The notes under the pieces: model-generated | Seen by the model: only the letters and a program-made list of their open reading frames with translations | Told to the model about the DNA's origin: nothing | The model's database searches: none | Program-made: the position numbers and the translations under genes | Shown here: positions 13,510-24,949 of the stretch, piece by piece | How positions within the stretch are numbered: position 1 is the first letter of the stretch | Layout of the letters: every line of letters starts with the position of its first letter | Assembly (NCBI GenBank): GCA_003667245.1 | Contig: RCNN01000084.1 | Coordinates: 43,220 to 107,219, forward strand | Origin: Heterostelium multicystogenum | Taxonomy: Eukaryota > Evosea > Eumycetozoa > Acytosteliales > Acytosteliaceae | Reading direction: 5' to 3' | DNA length: 64,000 bases

Positions 13510-14388
13510 ATGTCTTCATTCGTAAGATTTCAATTCCAAACAAGTGAATAATGAACTTGTTTATTTAGTTTGTTGATGACGATTATGACGAATGATAAAT
13601 AGAGTTGAAATGGATGGATGACGAATGAAACAAACAACCATACATACGATTAGTTATTAGACATCAGCATAACACTTTTGATACTAATATTAGTATTGTT
13701 AATTATAATACATACAATAGTTATATAGTGTCAAATACTTTTTTATCTTGGATAATAAAGGTAACAGAATTCTAGCAAAAGTACTATAGCAACGATTTCG
13801 AGAATGTAAGCAAACAGAAAGCTTTTGAAAAACGTATATTTTGAAAAGACAGCTAAAGTCAATGGCGAGATAGCAATGCTGGACAACTTTATCATTATAT
13901 ACAAGGCATACTCAAATGTAATCATCTACGTGGTCGGAGACAAAGATCAGAACGAATTGGCTTTGCTAAATGTTATAAATAGTTTTACTGAAACTTTGCA
14001 TTCTCTGTCTGAGTAAGTAGAAGCAACAACACACCACCACCAGCAGCAGAAGCAGAAACAGCAGAAGCAGCAGCTGTAGTTGCGTTACCAATACAATATG
14101 AAATCACCATCAATGCGCAGATACTAACTTAGTTCCAACTCAATTTTGACCAACTACAAACAACAACAGGAATGGAATTAATAAAAAAAACAATATTGGA
14201 CAATATAAATCTGACATTGTTGACATTGGATGAGATTATCGACGAAGGAATCGTTTTTAGAATGTGATCCAACCGTAGTAGCAGATCGTGTTGGTATCAG
14301 AGTTGAAGGTGATCAAGACGATCTTGATCAATCCATTTCACAGGTTATTACATCTGCCAATAACTTCTTAAAATATTTAAATAAATAA
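13510..14388 (+). CDS. copZ: coatomer subunit zeta (COPI), with frame breaks
   Basis: Exon 1 is only 13510-13521 (MSSF). An intron of 199 bp ends in ACAATAG at 13720. Exon 2 reads LYSVKYFFILDNKGNRILAK, then KQKAFEK, NGEIAMLDNFIIIYKAY and DQNELALLNVINSFTETLHS, matching zeta-COP closely (human LYTVKAILILDNDGDR). A second intron (GTAAGT at 14013 to CAG at 14169) precedes the C-terminal part TLDEIIDEGIVLECDP and ITSANNFLKYLNK. Four single-base shifts are needed: after GCAAAA near 13780, in TTTT near 13840, at the second splice junction and in TTTTT near 14250. Zeta is the small subunit of the F-subcomplex of the COPI coat, pairing with gamma-COP in Golgi-to-ER traffic. Confidence 0.9.
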
Positions 14389-15045
14389 TAGAATATCAAT
14401 AAACGACACAACCTAATAACAACTACATATCGTCATCCATCCACATGGTCCAGCCAAATGTACAATCTGGATTTCTTACTACTTAGTTGTTTAAGTGAAT
14501 CGATCTCATCAACTTCAATATTATCGATCATACGTAATTACTATAAAAATAACTATTATAATCTAAATGATCACCATCAAGGACATCCAGGATATTAAAC
14601 AGCAATTCTTTGGTCATCATCAGCATTATCCAAAAAAAAAAAAAAACAAAAAAACAAAAAACAACAACAAACAGCATTTTGAGCAAATTGTAAAAGTGAT
14701 TAAGTTTGCAAATTTTATGTGACTTCACAATTAAAAATGCATTTCACCACAAAATTCAATATTAATTTTTTAATAAAATTGAATTCGACCAAAAAGACAA
14801 TAAACAACAACTTCAACTTCAATAAACAATACGAAATAAGTAAAATAAAATAAAAAATATATAAATAAAACAACAACAACAAAATAAAAATAATAAAAAT
14901 AAATAATAATCTAATCTATAATATATACATTTATATTTATAGATTTTAAATAATAATAATAATACTATTAAACATAAATATATAAGTATATAATAAATAC
15001 ATAATATAGTAATAGATATAGAGATAATATAATATAAAGCAAGAA
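14389..15045. other. AT-rich intergenic region
   Basis: This lies between coatomer zeta and the CBS-domain gene. It contains a long A-run interrupted by C at 14632-14665 and almost pure A/T from 14820 to 15040, typical of a dictyostelid promoter. No gene is seen. Confidence 0.6.
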
Positions 15046-16266
15046 ATGCCAATTGAAAAGTTATTTGCATCACAAAAAGTAGATACATTACATGGAGCAA
15101 AGAATAAAATAGTTCAAGTAGATTCCAATGCTATTCCAGCTCAAGCATTCAATGTAAGAAAGAAGATGTTAGATGAGAGGATTGATCTACAACAACAGCA
15201 AAGAAACTGATATAACAAAATATTTCTGTCTAGATTCTAATTGATAATAAGATTCAATCTGTACCTGTTTATGATTGTACTACACACAAGTATTCTGGAT
15301 TTTTGGATATCCGTGATTTAGTGTCATTCTCACTATTCATCCACGACAACAATGTTAAAGCAGAAACTTTGTTAGATATTGTAAAACTTTGGTGTGAAGA
15401 TGTTTAAAACATCCTACTGATGTATCTGTAACATGTATGAGACTAATATAGACAACAGTTGAATCAGTTGTATAATTAACTTTATTTATTGAATAGATCT
15501 ATCAAGAAGAAATCCATTCCACTCTGTTTCATTGGGATCACCATTGCTCAGAGTTGTAGAAATACTATCCACTGGCACTCATAGAGTTCCCATTGTCGAT
15601 GAAAAACAATAAGCTTGTTGATATCATCTCACAGTCATCGATTATCAGTTTCATTGAAAAGAACATAGGCGATGATATATTGCCTTCTTTGAATTCAAAG
15701 GTATGATTTGCTATTAGATCTATTTATAGCTGCTGGTTGTGGAATGTAATAATGAAATTAATGCTTTTTTAGTTATCAGAGCTGAAGGATCTAGGAGTGT
15801 CAAATGTTACACTGGCAAAGACAACAGCTAGTGCCATCGATGTCTTTAGGCTAATGGATGTACAAAGAAGAAGTGGTGTTGCTATTGTCGATGAGAATGA
15901 TAGGTTGGTTGGTAACACCAGCAGTGAAGATTTAAAGTTGTTCATTCATAACCCATCGACCACTGTACTTCAACTGCCAATCATGGAGTTTTTAAGCAAA
16001 ATTAGACAACTCAATGAGGTAATTACTCTAGACATGAATGAGACCATCTAATATGTCAGCTTACTAACTCACCTCCTATCTTTGCTACTACTAAAGAAAC
16101 CATTTATATATTGTACATTAGATAATACATTTAGAGAGTTGATTGGTAAGATGGTTGCATCGAGAATTCACAGAGTATTCATTGTCGATCACGATATGAA
16201 ATTGGTCAAGTAATTAGTATTACAGATATCTTAAGATTCATCCTAAAGAAAGAAAACTCTGTTTAA
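15046..16266 (+). CDS. protein with four CBS domains (two Bateman modules), frame breaks
   Basis: Exon 1 (15046-15153) starts MPIEKLFASQKVDTLHG. After an intron to 15233 come KIQSVPVYDC and SGFLDIRDLVSFSLFI (CBS 1). An intron of about 90 bp (about 15405-15496) leads to SRRNPFHSVSLGSPLLRVVE and GTHRVPIVDE (CBS 2). A third intron (about 15701-15770) leads to SGVAIVDENDRLVGNTSSED (CBS 3), and a final exon holds DNTFRELIGKMVASRIHRVF and GQVISITDILRFIL (CBS 4). At least three one-base shifts lie near 15400, 15610 and 16205. Paired CBS domains form adenosine-nucleotide-binding Bateman modules; the size (about 330 residues) resembles AMPK-gamma-like proteins. I cannot claim it as the AMPK subunit itself. 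Confidence 0.82.
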
Positions 16267-16460
16267 AATGTTGTTTAACATTAATCTTAGAGGAATTAAA
16301 TAAAAACAAAAATGCTTGTAGTTCAAGTACTTCGTATCGATCTATCTATTATCAGATCCTGTCTATATGTTGATTACTGTAATTTGTTGGTTTATTGTAA
16401 TCTTATCACTATAATATATTTCATTGTCAAATTCTTTACTTCTACAATTGGTCGATCGAG

Positions 16461-17448
16461 TTATGTTTCAAGCTTGATAGTAAATACAACTGAGTGTATT
16501 TGTTGTATTTCAAAAGTGATCGTTGATTTATAGCCAAGTTGGCCATTGCACCTTTAATCAAACGGTAGCAAAGTAGACATATTCTGAACAATCTTTGACT
16601 GTTGAGTTGGGATCAATGAAAGATGCAACAACCATTGAAACTTTTGATCTGTTAACACAAATACTCCCTAAAGAGAGACATTAGAATAAGTAAATCAATC
16701 CACCAAGGATGACAGCGAATCTGTATGAATAGACATACCTTATGGTTGGTTCTTAAACTATCTATTGACTTTTTTAAATATAGCAATCCAAAATACTTTA
16801 CAAATAAACTTTACAACATCTAAAACTCTGATAACAACTGTTGCTCTATTGTTAATCTAGTTGAAGGAGCAAGATGGTTAGAACAGTGCTATCTACAGGA
16901 TAGTATTGCAAGCAAAGTGGATGTTAAGCATGCTTACTTTTCAACAAGTTTATGACCAACTTTATATCCTAGTTTTCTCCAGTTTCTTTGATACCTGTGT
17001 CTTGTCTGTTGTTGACTTAACAATGTAGTCGATCATTTCAATATATAGGAATTCGAAAACAGCTGACGCTGATCTCTTTCTGTGGTAGTGTTGGTGCTGT
17101 GATATTTGCTAGTGTGGAAGATGGTGTCGATAGTACAGATGGTTGGTTGATTGCCGAGCCCAAGTTAGCTGCAGACACTGTCTGTGTGTGGAATGTGCTT
17201 GACATAGAGGTCAGTGGTGAGTTTGCCGCAGACAGTGATGTTGGTAGTGACTGACTGAACGAAGCCAGTGGACTGATAGCAGGATTGCCTACAGAAGACG
17301 AGATAGCAGAGACACCACCGCTATTAGTGACACTGTTACCAGGTGAAGCCGTGTTGACGTTTACACCAGGAGTAGAGAGTGCCACACTCGATGACACCGA
17401 CAGAGGACTATCATTAGTTGGTGAAGTTATACTATTATTATTGCTCAT
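16461..17448 (-). CDS. trappc6: TRAPP subunit TRAPPC6/Trs33 with Ser/Thr-rich N-terminal extension, frame breaks
   Basis: The first exon encodes about 130 residues very rich in S, T, N and P starting MSNNNSITSPTNDSPLS, then enters the TRAPPC6 fold: VFEFLYIEMIDYIVKST, KKLEK, GYKVGHKLVEK. A middle exon (about 16859-16742) reads RVLDVVKFICKVFWIAIFKK and SIDSLRTNHK. The last exon reads GVFVLTDQKFQWLLHLS, RLIKGAMANL and GYKSTITFEIQQIHSVVF, stop at 16461. Each block aligns in order with human TRAPPC6 (FICKDFWTTVFKKQIDNLRTNH, GIYVLQDNKFRLL, GLIRGALSNLGIKS). TRAPP is the Rab1/Rab11 exchange factor at the Golgi. Four one-base shifts are needed (near 17090, 16965, 16765 and 16560). The N-terminal extension is unusual for this small (about 160-residue) subunit. 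Confidence 0.85.
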
Positions 17449-17754
17449 TTTCTAGTCTCTAAAATGATAAAGCTATTGATTGATCATTGATAAGTTACCA
17501 CACAACCAAACTTTGACATTTTGAATTTTTCATTTTCACAAGGTTGTCACAACCCTGATTTTCCACCAATATTGGTACTTGTAATTAACATTTTCATGAT
17601 CAATCCATGATCCATGATTGTCCTGATTTGGAATATATAATATTTAAAATTAGAAGTTGGTTATGTATAACTTTAGTACTTTGATTTGTTTAAGTTGGTT
17701 ATTTAGTTTATTTGACTGTTTTTGTTTTGCTTCCATTTCTGTATTCTAATATTA
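17449..17754. other. short intergenic region
   Basis: AT-rich spacer of about 306 bp between the start of the TRAPPC6 gene and the stop of the NIFK-like gene. No gene is seen. Confidence 0.55.
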
Positions 17755-19635
17755 TTATAATTGAACTGGTTCTGGAGCTTTGTATTTGATATTTAGTTTG
17801 GCAAGCTTTTTGTCCAATATTTTTTGTTTGGAATTGATCTTTTCTAAAGAGTGGTCTTGAGCACCTTCGACGATTTTAACTGGTCTCTTGTTTGGTCTAA
17901 AAGCACTCTTTGGAACAGAGGATGTAACTTTGCAAACCAATTTCTTCTTGAACATAATATAACCATCCATAGCTTCAGCGGCTATCTTTGCAACTTCCTT
18001 ATCATCAAACTTTACAAATGCGTAATTCTTCGATTTCAATGTCTTTAGACTTCTGACGACTTTAACATTAGTTACATTTCCAAACTGTGAGAAGTATTTA
18101 GTCAACTCTTTCTCGAAGAAACCATGTGGTAAATGTCCAATGTAAATGATCTTTTCTGGGTCCTGTTTGGATTATATTTATTAGCTTGATTGCTTCCTAT
18201 GAGTGTTCAATTCATTTACTTACATGTGCTTCAGTTGGTGTATCAGACTTAGCTGCTGTTTTTTTAACTTTGAGTGGTTTATCTTTTTTGATTGATTTGG
18301 CAGCAGCTGCTGGTTTCTTCTCTGTGGTTGTTTTGGTGGCTGGGGCAGCGTTGGCTGAGGTGGTGTTGGCTTTGGGTGTTTCTTCCTTTTGTTTCTTTGG
18401 AGTTGATAGCTTTGTGTTTGGTTGAGCTACTGGCTCCTCTGTGGCCTTTCTCTTATTGCTTGATAATGGTATAATATCTTCAGATTGAGCAAATGCATCT
18501 TTCTTTGGTGTAGTTTTGCTGTTGGCTGGAGTTGCGGCTTGTTTAGCTAATTGTTTGGCAGCTGGTTTAGCTGGTTGTTTTTGCAGCTGGTTGAGTTGGT
18601 GCTACAATTTCTTCTTCTTCTTCTTCTTCTTCTTCCTCTTCCTCTTCATCATCTTCTTCTTCATCATCTTCACTATCTTCATCACTGAAATCTTCTTCAT
18701 CAAAATCTTCTTCATCAAAATCTTCATCATCCTCTTCATCATCCTCTTCATCTTCATCTTCATCATTTTCAAATCCGTAGTCAGCGGGTTGTAGTTTTCA
18801 TCATCAACATCTAAACCAAATTCCTTCTCCAAAGCTGCCATTTCTTCATCATCTAGTTCTTCTAATTCTTCATCATCTTCTTCCTCTTCTTCTTCTTCGA
18901 CTGCTTTAACTGGTTTCTTCTTCTTTTGAGCAGATTCTTTGACTGTATTGTTCTTTGCTGGGGTAGATTTGGTTGGTGTATTAGATTTCTTTGGTGTTGG
19001 TGCAGCTTTCTTTTCTGCAACAGCTGGTTTAGTTGGAGTAACAGCCTTCTTTTCAACTGCAGCGGCTTGTTTTAGATGGGGTAGCCTTCTTCTCTGCAGC
19101 AGCTGGTTTGGCTGGGGCAGCAGTTGCCTTCTTTTCAACTGCAGCAGTCTTTGCTGGGGCAGCGGTAGCAGCCTTCTTCTCTGAGACAGTTGGTTTGGCT
19201 AGAGCAGCCTTCTTTTCAACTACAGCAGTCTTTGCTGGGGCAGCAGTAGCAGCCTTCTTCTCTGCAGCAGCTGGTTTGGTTGGAGCAGCAGTTGCCTTCT
19301 TTTTCAACTGCAGCGGCTTGCTTAGCTGGGGCAGCCTTCTTCTCTGCAGCAGCTGGTTTGGCTGGAGCTGCAGTAGTGGTCTTCTCTACAACTTTCTTCT
19401 CTGCAACCTTCTTCTCTGCAACCTTTGATTTAGTAGCAGGAGCTACTGCAGTGGTAGCAGCAGTGGTTTTCTTGACTGTAGTTTCTATTCATGTGATTTT
19501 TAACCAAATTAATATCAACTCTGAGTTTTGTTCAATCAAATCGAATGCAATAGATCACACACCACACAACACAAGTGAAGTGGGCATGCAGACTATACTG
19601 ATTGATTCTACTACTAACTACCTACTTGAAGACAT
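17755..19635 (-). CDS. NIFK-like nucleolar RRM protein with Lys/Ala/Pro-rich and acidic N-terminal half, frame breaks
   Basis: A 10-bp first exon (ATG at 19635) splices over 19625-19485 to give MSSKTTVKKTTAATTAVAP. A long stretch of AAAEKK/TAAPAK repeats follows (19480-18900), then an acidic tract of continuous E and D (18890-18610), another K/A/P-rich part and, after an intron at 18223-18163, one RRM (RNP2 IIYIGHLP, RNP1 KNYAFVKF). The tail PNKRPVKI plus SKQKILDKKLAKLN is typical of NIFK/Nop15 ribosome-biogenesis proteins that act in 60S maturation. Three or four one-base shifts occur, at about 19293, 19075, 18780 and 18580. The Lys/Ala-rich half resembles linker histone or nucleolin tails. 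It should be nucleolar and RNA-binding; the partner is inferred only. Confidence 0.82.
18605..18760 (+). repeat. (TTC/TCA)n repeat encoding an acidic tract on the minus strand
   Basis: Near-perfect TTC and TCATCT repeats read on the minus strand as a run of Glu and Asp within the NIFK-like protein. Triplet tracts in exons are common in dictyostelids. Confidence 0.8.
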
Positions 19636-20407
19636 CGTTTATTACTATGTGCTAAATCGACTACTTTGTTTTTAAGTTAATGTATAAATGTATCAACAAC
19701 AAACAACGCAGTGTAGTCAGTGTATCACAAAAATAATAATATAATTATTATTAATAATAGTAAAAAAAGACGAAAATTTGAATCTCTCGTCAACCGAAAG
19801 ATTATTGGCAATTATCATTTTTGAATTTATTTTTTTAATTTCACAACAAAACGATAACGTTATACTCAAAACAAAAACATCAAATCCCATCATTCATCCT
19901 TAAATTACTTAAAAATATGGAATGTTGTAAAAAAGATAATCTATTAATGTAGTATTATAGTATATACATATAGATATCAGGTCAAATTAATCCGGTTAAT
20001 TATTAATTTAGTGTATGAATGAAATAGTGTTATTATTTATTTATCCAATTTGATTGTTGTTATAACATTTATTATTACTTAATTAATGGTTATGTTTTAT
20101 TTAAGAGAGATGAGTAAGAAAAATCAATGTTTTCAATGAAAATCATATACTGTTGTTTGCGTTGCGAATTTGAAGTTTGATGATTTTATGTGTTGTGTTG
20201 AAGAACGAATTTGCCACTACCTATGAAGTTTTGACTTGATTGACTGATTTTTTGCTAAAAAGTGCTGATTCTGATTGCTGACTGATTTTCATTCATAAAT
20301 TAATTAATCAATATATATATTTCATTCATAGATATTCAAAGATAATCCAATCCAATCATTAAATTAATTTACTTTTCAATATCAAACCTAACTAAGTACT
20401 TCATCAA
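19636..20407. other. divergent intergenic region
   Basis: This lies between the starts of the NIFK-like gene (minus) and the ARM-like membrane protein gene (plus). It is AT-rich without ORFs that I would support; it probably holds both promoters. Confidence 0.55.
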
Positions 20408-22387
20408 ATGATTAAGAATATTAGTAAACAATGCCACAAACCATCATCATGTATATAAATATCAATATTTAAAAAGGAAATCTAATCATAAACAACATCA
20501 ACAACAACTGTAGTATTAATGTATTAACATCAACAACAACAACAACAATACCCAAATTAAGATCGACCTATTTATTACTCAATCATTCACAAACAATCAT
20601 CTTCATTCGCCACAAAGCTACATAGATATCAATCAACTTCATCGGGTTCTTCAAATTCATCATCATCATCTTCTTCATCTTCCTCCTCTAAGAAAACAGA
20701 CCATGAACATTTAGATTCTCTTGAGGATTCATTGGTTAATCATAATCAAGAAGGTAATGTAGTAGATGAACATAGTTTTGTCAGTCACATTGTCAAGCTA
20801 ATATTATTTAATAATGTATTCTGGTTGTAGAGTTCCAAAGAGTACCAAGATTCTTTTGGATCGGTGTTGGTGTATTGATATCTAGTGTCGCTGTCAACCT
20901 TGTATGGAACTATCACAGCTTCAGAGAGAAGTACATGTTGGAAGACATCAACAATATACTCAACAATGAGAATCCACTCGAGCGTAACGAAGCGCTCTTG
21001 AATATCGATTCCAGAGCACCAATGTGTATGTACTACCCTATCCTCATTTAATAGATAAATATATCTCTCTTTTTGGAAATATATTAATATATATTATATT
21101 ATATGCTTGCAGACTATACAATTGAAAAGTTATTCAAGAATGGTATTGTAGATGTATTGGTAAAGTCATTGGATGATTCAGATCCAACTGTCCAAGCAAC
21201 TGCCATTCGTGCTCTCCAAGAATTCATATCCAGAGGCTATGGTAAGCCAATTTAATATTATTGGACTTCTTATAATATAAATGCAACTAACAAGGCTATT
21301 GTTCATACAACATGAATAGAGATATTTGGAGAACAGGCTGTCAAAAGTGGAGCCTCCTCAATTGTTGCCAAAACAATGCTTCTCAGAGGAATGAACTGCG
21401 AAGCTGCAGCCAATCTTTGGTTTGCATTAATGAATATTAGTAAGCTTAGATCTGCCAGATGATACCATCCTACTCAATCTAATTGATCTCTTTGTTACCA
21501 AAAATATTATTTAGAATCCAATCATGAGCATTTGTTAAACTCAGATCAATTCATCGATAACCTCAATCAACTCGCACATTCTGAGTCATTGTACCTCCAG
21601 GAGATTGCAGTTGAGACCTTTAAGATTTTGTTTTCTAATCGTAGGTATTGTTGTGTCATATACAACTACATGGTGAAGTATTGACTAGATTCACTGCTTG
21701 TTATTCATAGGTGACAACTACACATTGCTTCCAAGAATCAGAGGTGTCATATTCCACCTTCATAAATCAAAGAATGTATTGATATCCAATTACTGCGAGC
21801 AGTTCCTGGGTATCTTGAACGGTAAATACATTCCTCCCGTTGGCACAGCCATTTCAAAGCACAAGGAGATGACCAACCACGAGCTGTACAGACTACATCT
21901 CTCTTACAATGCGTTGATGGCACCTCTAGCATACCTCTACTGTTCCTACAGATGGTCTCGTTACACCAACGACTCCATCTACAAGAATGCCAAAGGTGTC
22001 ACAGGTGCCATTGCCATTCTCATTGCAGGATCATTGGCATCGATCAGTCTCTACCCACAATATTACTCAAAGAAGATCGATAATCGTCTACGTGATCAAC
22101 TAAAGAGTGCTGCTGAGGAAACAGCGGCAGCCGAGTCAACCATCTCAACCCAAGGCCAAACCTCGGCAGCCGACTCCAAGCCTCCAGCAAATAAGGACAA
22201 CGAACTATCAGCCTTTGGAAAGGTAAAGAATCTCGTATTTGCACCATCATCATTGTTTGCAATCAATCAATTGTTCCCAGTGGTCGGTAACATCGTTCTT
22301 CTCAGTGGTTGGAGAAATTCAAGATTCATTTTCTTGCCAGCACTTGCCATTCTAATTCCATACGGTTTAGAAATGAGAGCTGAATAA
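20408..22387 (+). CDS. membrane-anchored ARM/HEAT-like protein, start uncertain
   Basis: Exons with clean splices are ...-20753, 20831-21025, 21113-21241, 21320-21439, 21515-21640 and 21711-22387. Upstream, the frame breaks more than once, so the start (ATG at 20408, MIKNISKQC...) is tentative. This part is rich in K, H, S and N and could be a mitochondrial presequence. A TM segment (FFWIGVGVLISSVAVNLVW) is followed by ARM/HEAT-like helices (VDVLVKSLDDSDPTVQATAI). The C-terminal 230 residues carry YNALMAPLAYLYCSYRW, a hydrophobic helix GAIAILIAGSLASISLY and a last hydrophobic stretch ending at EMRAE. I do not recognise a named family. It would be a scaffold on an organelle membrane, probably mitochondrial, by inference only. 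Confidence 0.72.
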
Positions 22388-22668
22388 TAGAAATAACAGT
22401 GACAATAGTAGTGACAAAGATACCAAAATAAACTATCCAATCCAATCCATTCCAACTAAATCAATATCATCTTTCATTAGTGTGCAGAAAAACAGAAGAA
22501 GAAGAAGAAGAAGAAGAAATATGATCAATTCATTCAATATTTATCAGTTTGATTTATACAAGAGTTTAATGTTTGTCTTTCTTTTCAATCATTCCATCCT
22601 CATGAGAATGAGAGTATGCAAGCATGTGTCTGTGATTTGATTCTTCATTTCCAAGTCAATAAGTTAAC

Positions 22669-24066
22669 TTAGTTTACAAAACATTTCCCACGACGGTCAA
22701 ATTCCTCGAGGTACAAATCATTATCTTCCAGCGAATCGATTGAGTTCTCCTCATCACTGATGAATATCAGGTTTTCAATATCCTCCGAGTCTTCTTCGTC
22801 ATTGTCATGGTGTTTGTGTGTTGATTTTGATGATAGTTGTTTGTTTGTGTCTGGTGAAATTGTGCTGAGAACCAGTCCATCTTCCTGGACCGATAGGGCA
22901 GTCACTTTGTCTCTTAGAAATTTAGTGGTTTCATCCGTCAGAACGACACCTTTTGCCAGGTAAACCAGCTCCAGTGGATTCACACCAGGTGCTTTGTTTC
23001 TGATGGTTTCGAAAAACTGCGACAAACCATCGAGCAGCAGTAGCTTTTCCAGCAATTTCAGCAAAGCAATAGATAATCTAAATAAAACTTCAATAGCCAT
23101 ACCATTTGAATTCGATCCCCAAAAGAAATAATCCTAAATTAATCAATAGGATAACATAATATAGTTAATATTTATCATATCAGGTGGGACAGCATCCATA
23201 CTGAATGTACGACATAAGCAACCAATACTTTACCCAAACAATTGATATTGACTCTACTGGTAAAATATATACAAAAATGGTGCTCCACCACGACTGAATA
23301 AACATATACACTTTGATACCGGATTCGGACAGATGCTTTGAAAGCGCCGGTAGATGGAAACCCAATTCATTTTCAAAGATCTTTATATACGATGGAAGTA
23401 ATGTATTACTTTTCCTAAAGAAGTGCCTCATCTAATAATAATTTAAGATGATTAGTCATATATTTCTAAGAATTGCATTGATTGATTGATAGGTGATTGA
23501 GTTACATACTCCATGTTTTTTAATAAGTATATCCATTAGCCAAAATGATTGTTCTTCACTGAAATAGCATAGCAGTACCAATGCCAAATAGTTCATTCCT
23601 TGTGTATATTTAACTTCATTATTATAATTTGCATATGCCTTCAATACATTATACAAAGTCTGTTTACAACTATTTTAAGAGAATATCAGTATATCTCAGA
23701 TCTTTGATCGATCTTATATCTATCTATAAGCTTACTTTGATTTCTGTTTTGATTTCAATTTCTTTTTGTAGTCTGATGATGGATAGGTTCTGGCGACGTC
23801 TGTGGCGACATCTGAGTCTATCTCGGTATCTGAGATGAGCAGTTGATTCTGGTAGGTGTCTTTATTCTCGGGTTTTTCCATGAGCTTGTCTAGATGTTCA
23901 ATAGTCTGCCACACGAGCGCTCTGTGCTCGTCGGGCAGCGGTGTCTTCTTTTCAAAGTGTTCCTCAATCTTATTACGTATATGCATGACACGCGTATACG
24001 GCCTGTCCCAGGAGGCCATCGCTCCAGCAGATGCTCCCACGTCTGATCATCGTCATCTTTTGCCAT
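22669..24066 (-). CDS. TBC-domain Rab GTPase-activating protein
   Basis: Exons are 24066-23736, 23669-23510, 23431-23234 and 23133-22669. Exon 1 begins MAKDDDDQTWEHLLERW and needs a one-base shift near 24020 to join SWDRPYTRVMHIRNKI. The arginine finger lies in the motif ATDVARTYPS and the glutamine finger in KYTQGMNYL, so both catalytic residues of the dual-finger mechanism are present. Further TBC blocks are WWSTIFVYILPVESISIVW and WDYFFWGSNSNGMAIEVLFR. The C-terminal tail is acidic (DNDEEDSEDIENL). It should stimulate GTP hydrolysis by a Rab on an endomembrane; size and order resemble small GRTP1/TBC1D2-type GAPs. It is convergent with the ARM-like gene (281 bp apart). Confidence 0.9.
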
Positions 24067-24949
24067 TTGCTACTTTTCCCAAGTTACAACAACAAGTCAA
24101 ACTTTGTTGTTTAGTATTTATACAGTTATGTTATGATGTTGTAATGTTTGCTACTGCTGATGATACTGTACTAATGAATAAATGAATGAATGACTTTTCT
24201 TTATTTTGCTTTGTATATATGTTTTACTTTGCTTTGCTTTAGTATCTCAAACAACAACAACAACAACAACAACTAAATACAATGAAGTGTTACGTAGAAA
24301 AAGTAGTGGTGTTGTATAAAAAATAAATATAAATTTATACAACTTGGAATGTTGCTGCAAACCACGAAAATGTTGATACAAAAACAAAACAATACAAACA
24401 TAGTTACATCATCAATTTGCTATTTTTTTTCGAATTTAACTAATTTTTTTGAAAAAACAATGTTGTTCATTGGATTATTAGGAAATATCAGTAAAATCAT
24501 AGATTGTAATAGAATTTTCAAGTCTAATCCAATATTTTTTAGTTTATTACATTTCATTGGTGTTTTATTGTCATAATATAATTATCAGTTATAACTATTA
24601 ATATTTTTTGATTATAAATAAAAGAAATTAGTGAGTTTCTAACTTCAAAGAATGATTGTAGGGGATCATTAATTACATTAATTAGCAATGGAAGTTAGAT
24701 TTTAATGTTATAGAAATGATTGATAAAAATGGTAATTTATGTTGTTTACTATCCGATGAATGATAACATTTGCCATCATCATTGCAAAACTAAAAATTAA
24801 AATAAAAATATATATTTATTAAAAATCTTCAAGCTGAAATTAAAATTGAACTGAAAAGGAGCCCTATGTGTCTGTCTGTCATTTTGCACAACAGTTACTA
24901 TTACTAGTTAATTTTCATCTTTATTACAAACAACTCAATCACTAAAAAC
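24067..24949. other. divergent intergenic region
   Basis: This is AT-rich DNA with (CAA)n at 24250-24272 between the TBC gene and the Mpo1-like gene. A 75-codon ORF at 24349-24576 is low complexity and not supported. Confidence 0.55.

Noticed and set aside
14819..15100. minus-strand ORF of Tyr/Leu/Ile upstream of the CBS gene
   Set aside because: Pure A/T composition of a promoter region gives an artificial hydrophobic ORF.
16312..16533. plus-strand ORF after the CBS gene
   Set aside because: It is antisense to the last TRAPPC6 exon, which aligns well on the minus strand.
19108..19675. plus-strand Ala/Phe/Gly-rich ORFs
   Set aside because: They are the antisense of the Lys/Ala-rich exon of the NIFK-like gene; the minus-strand reading has splice sites and an RRM.
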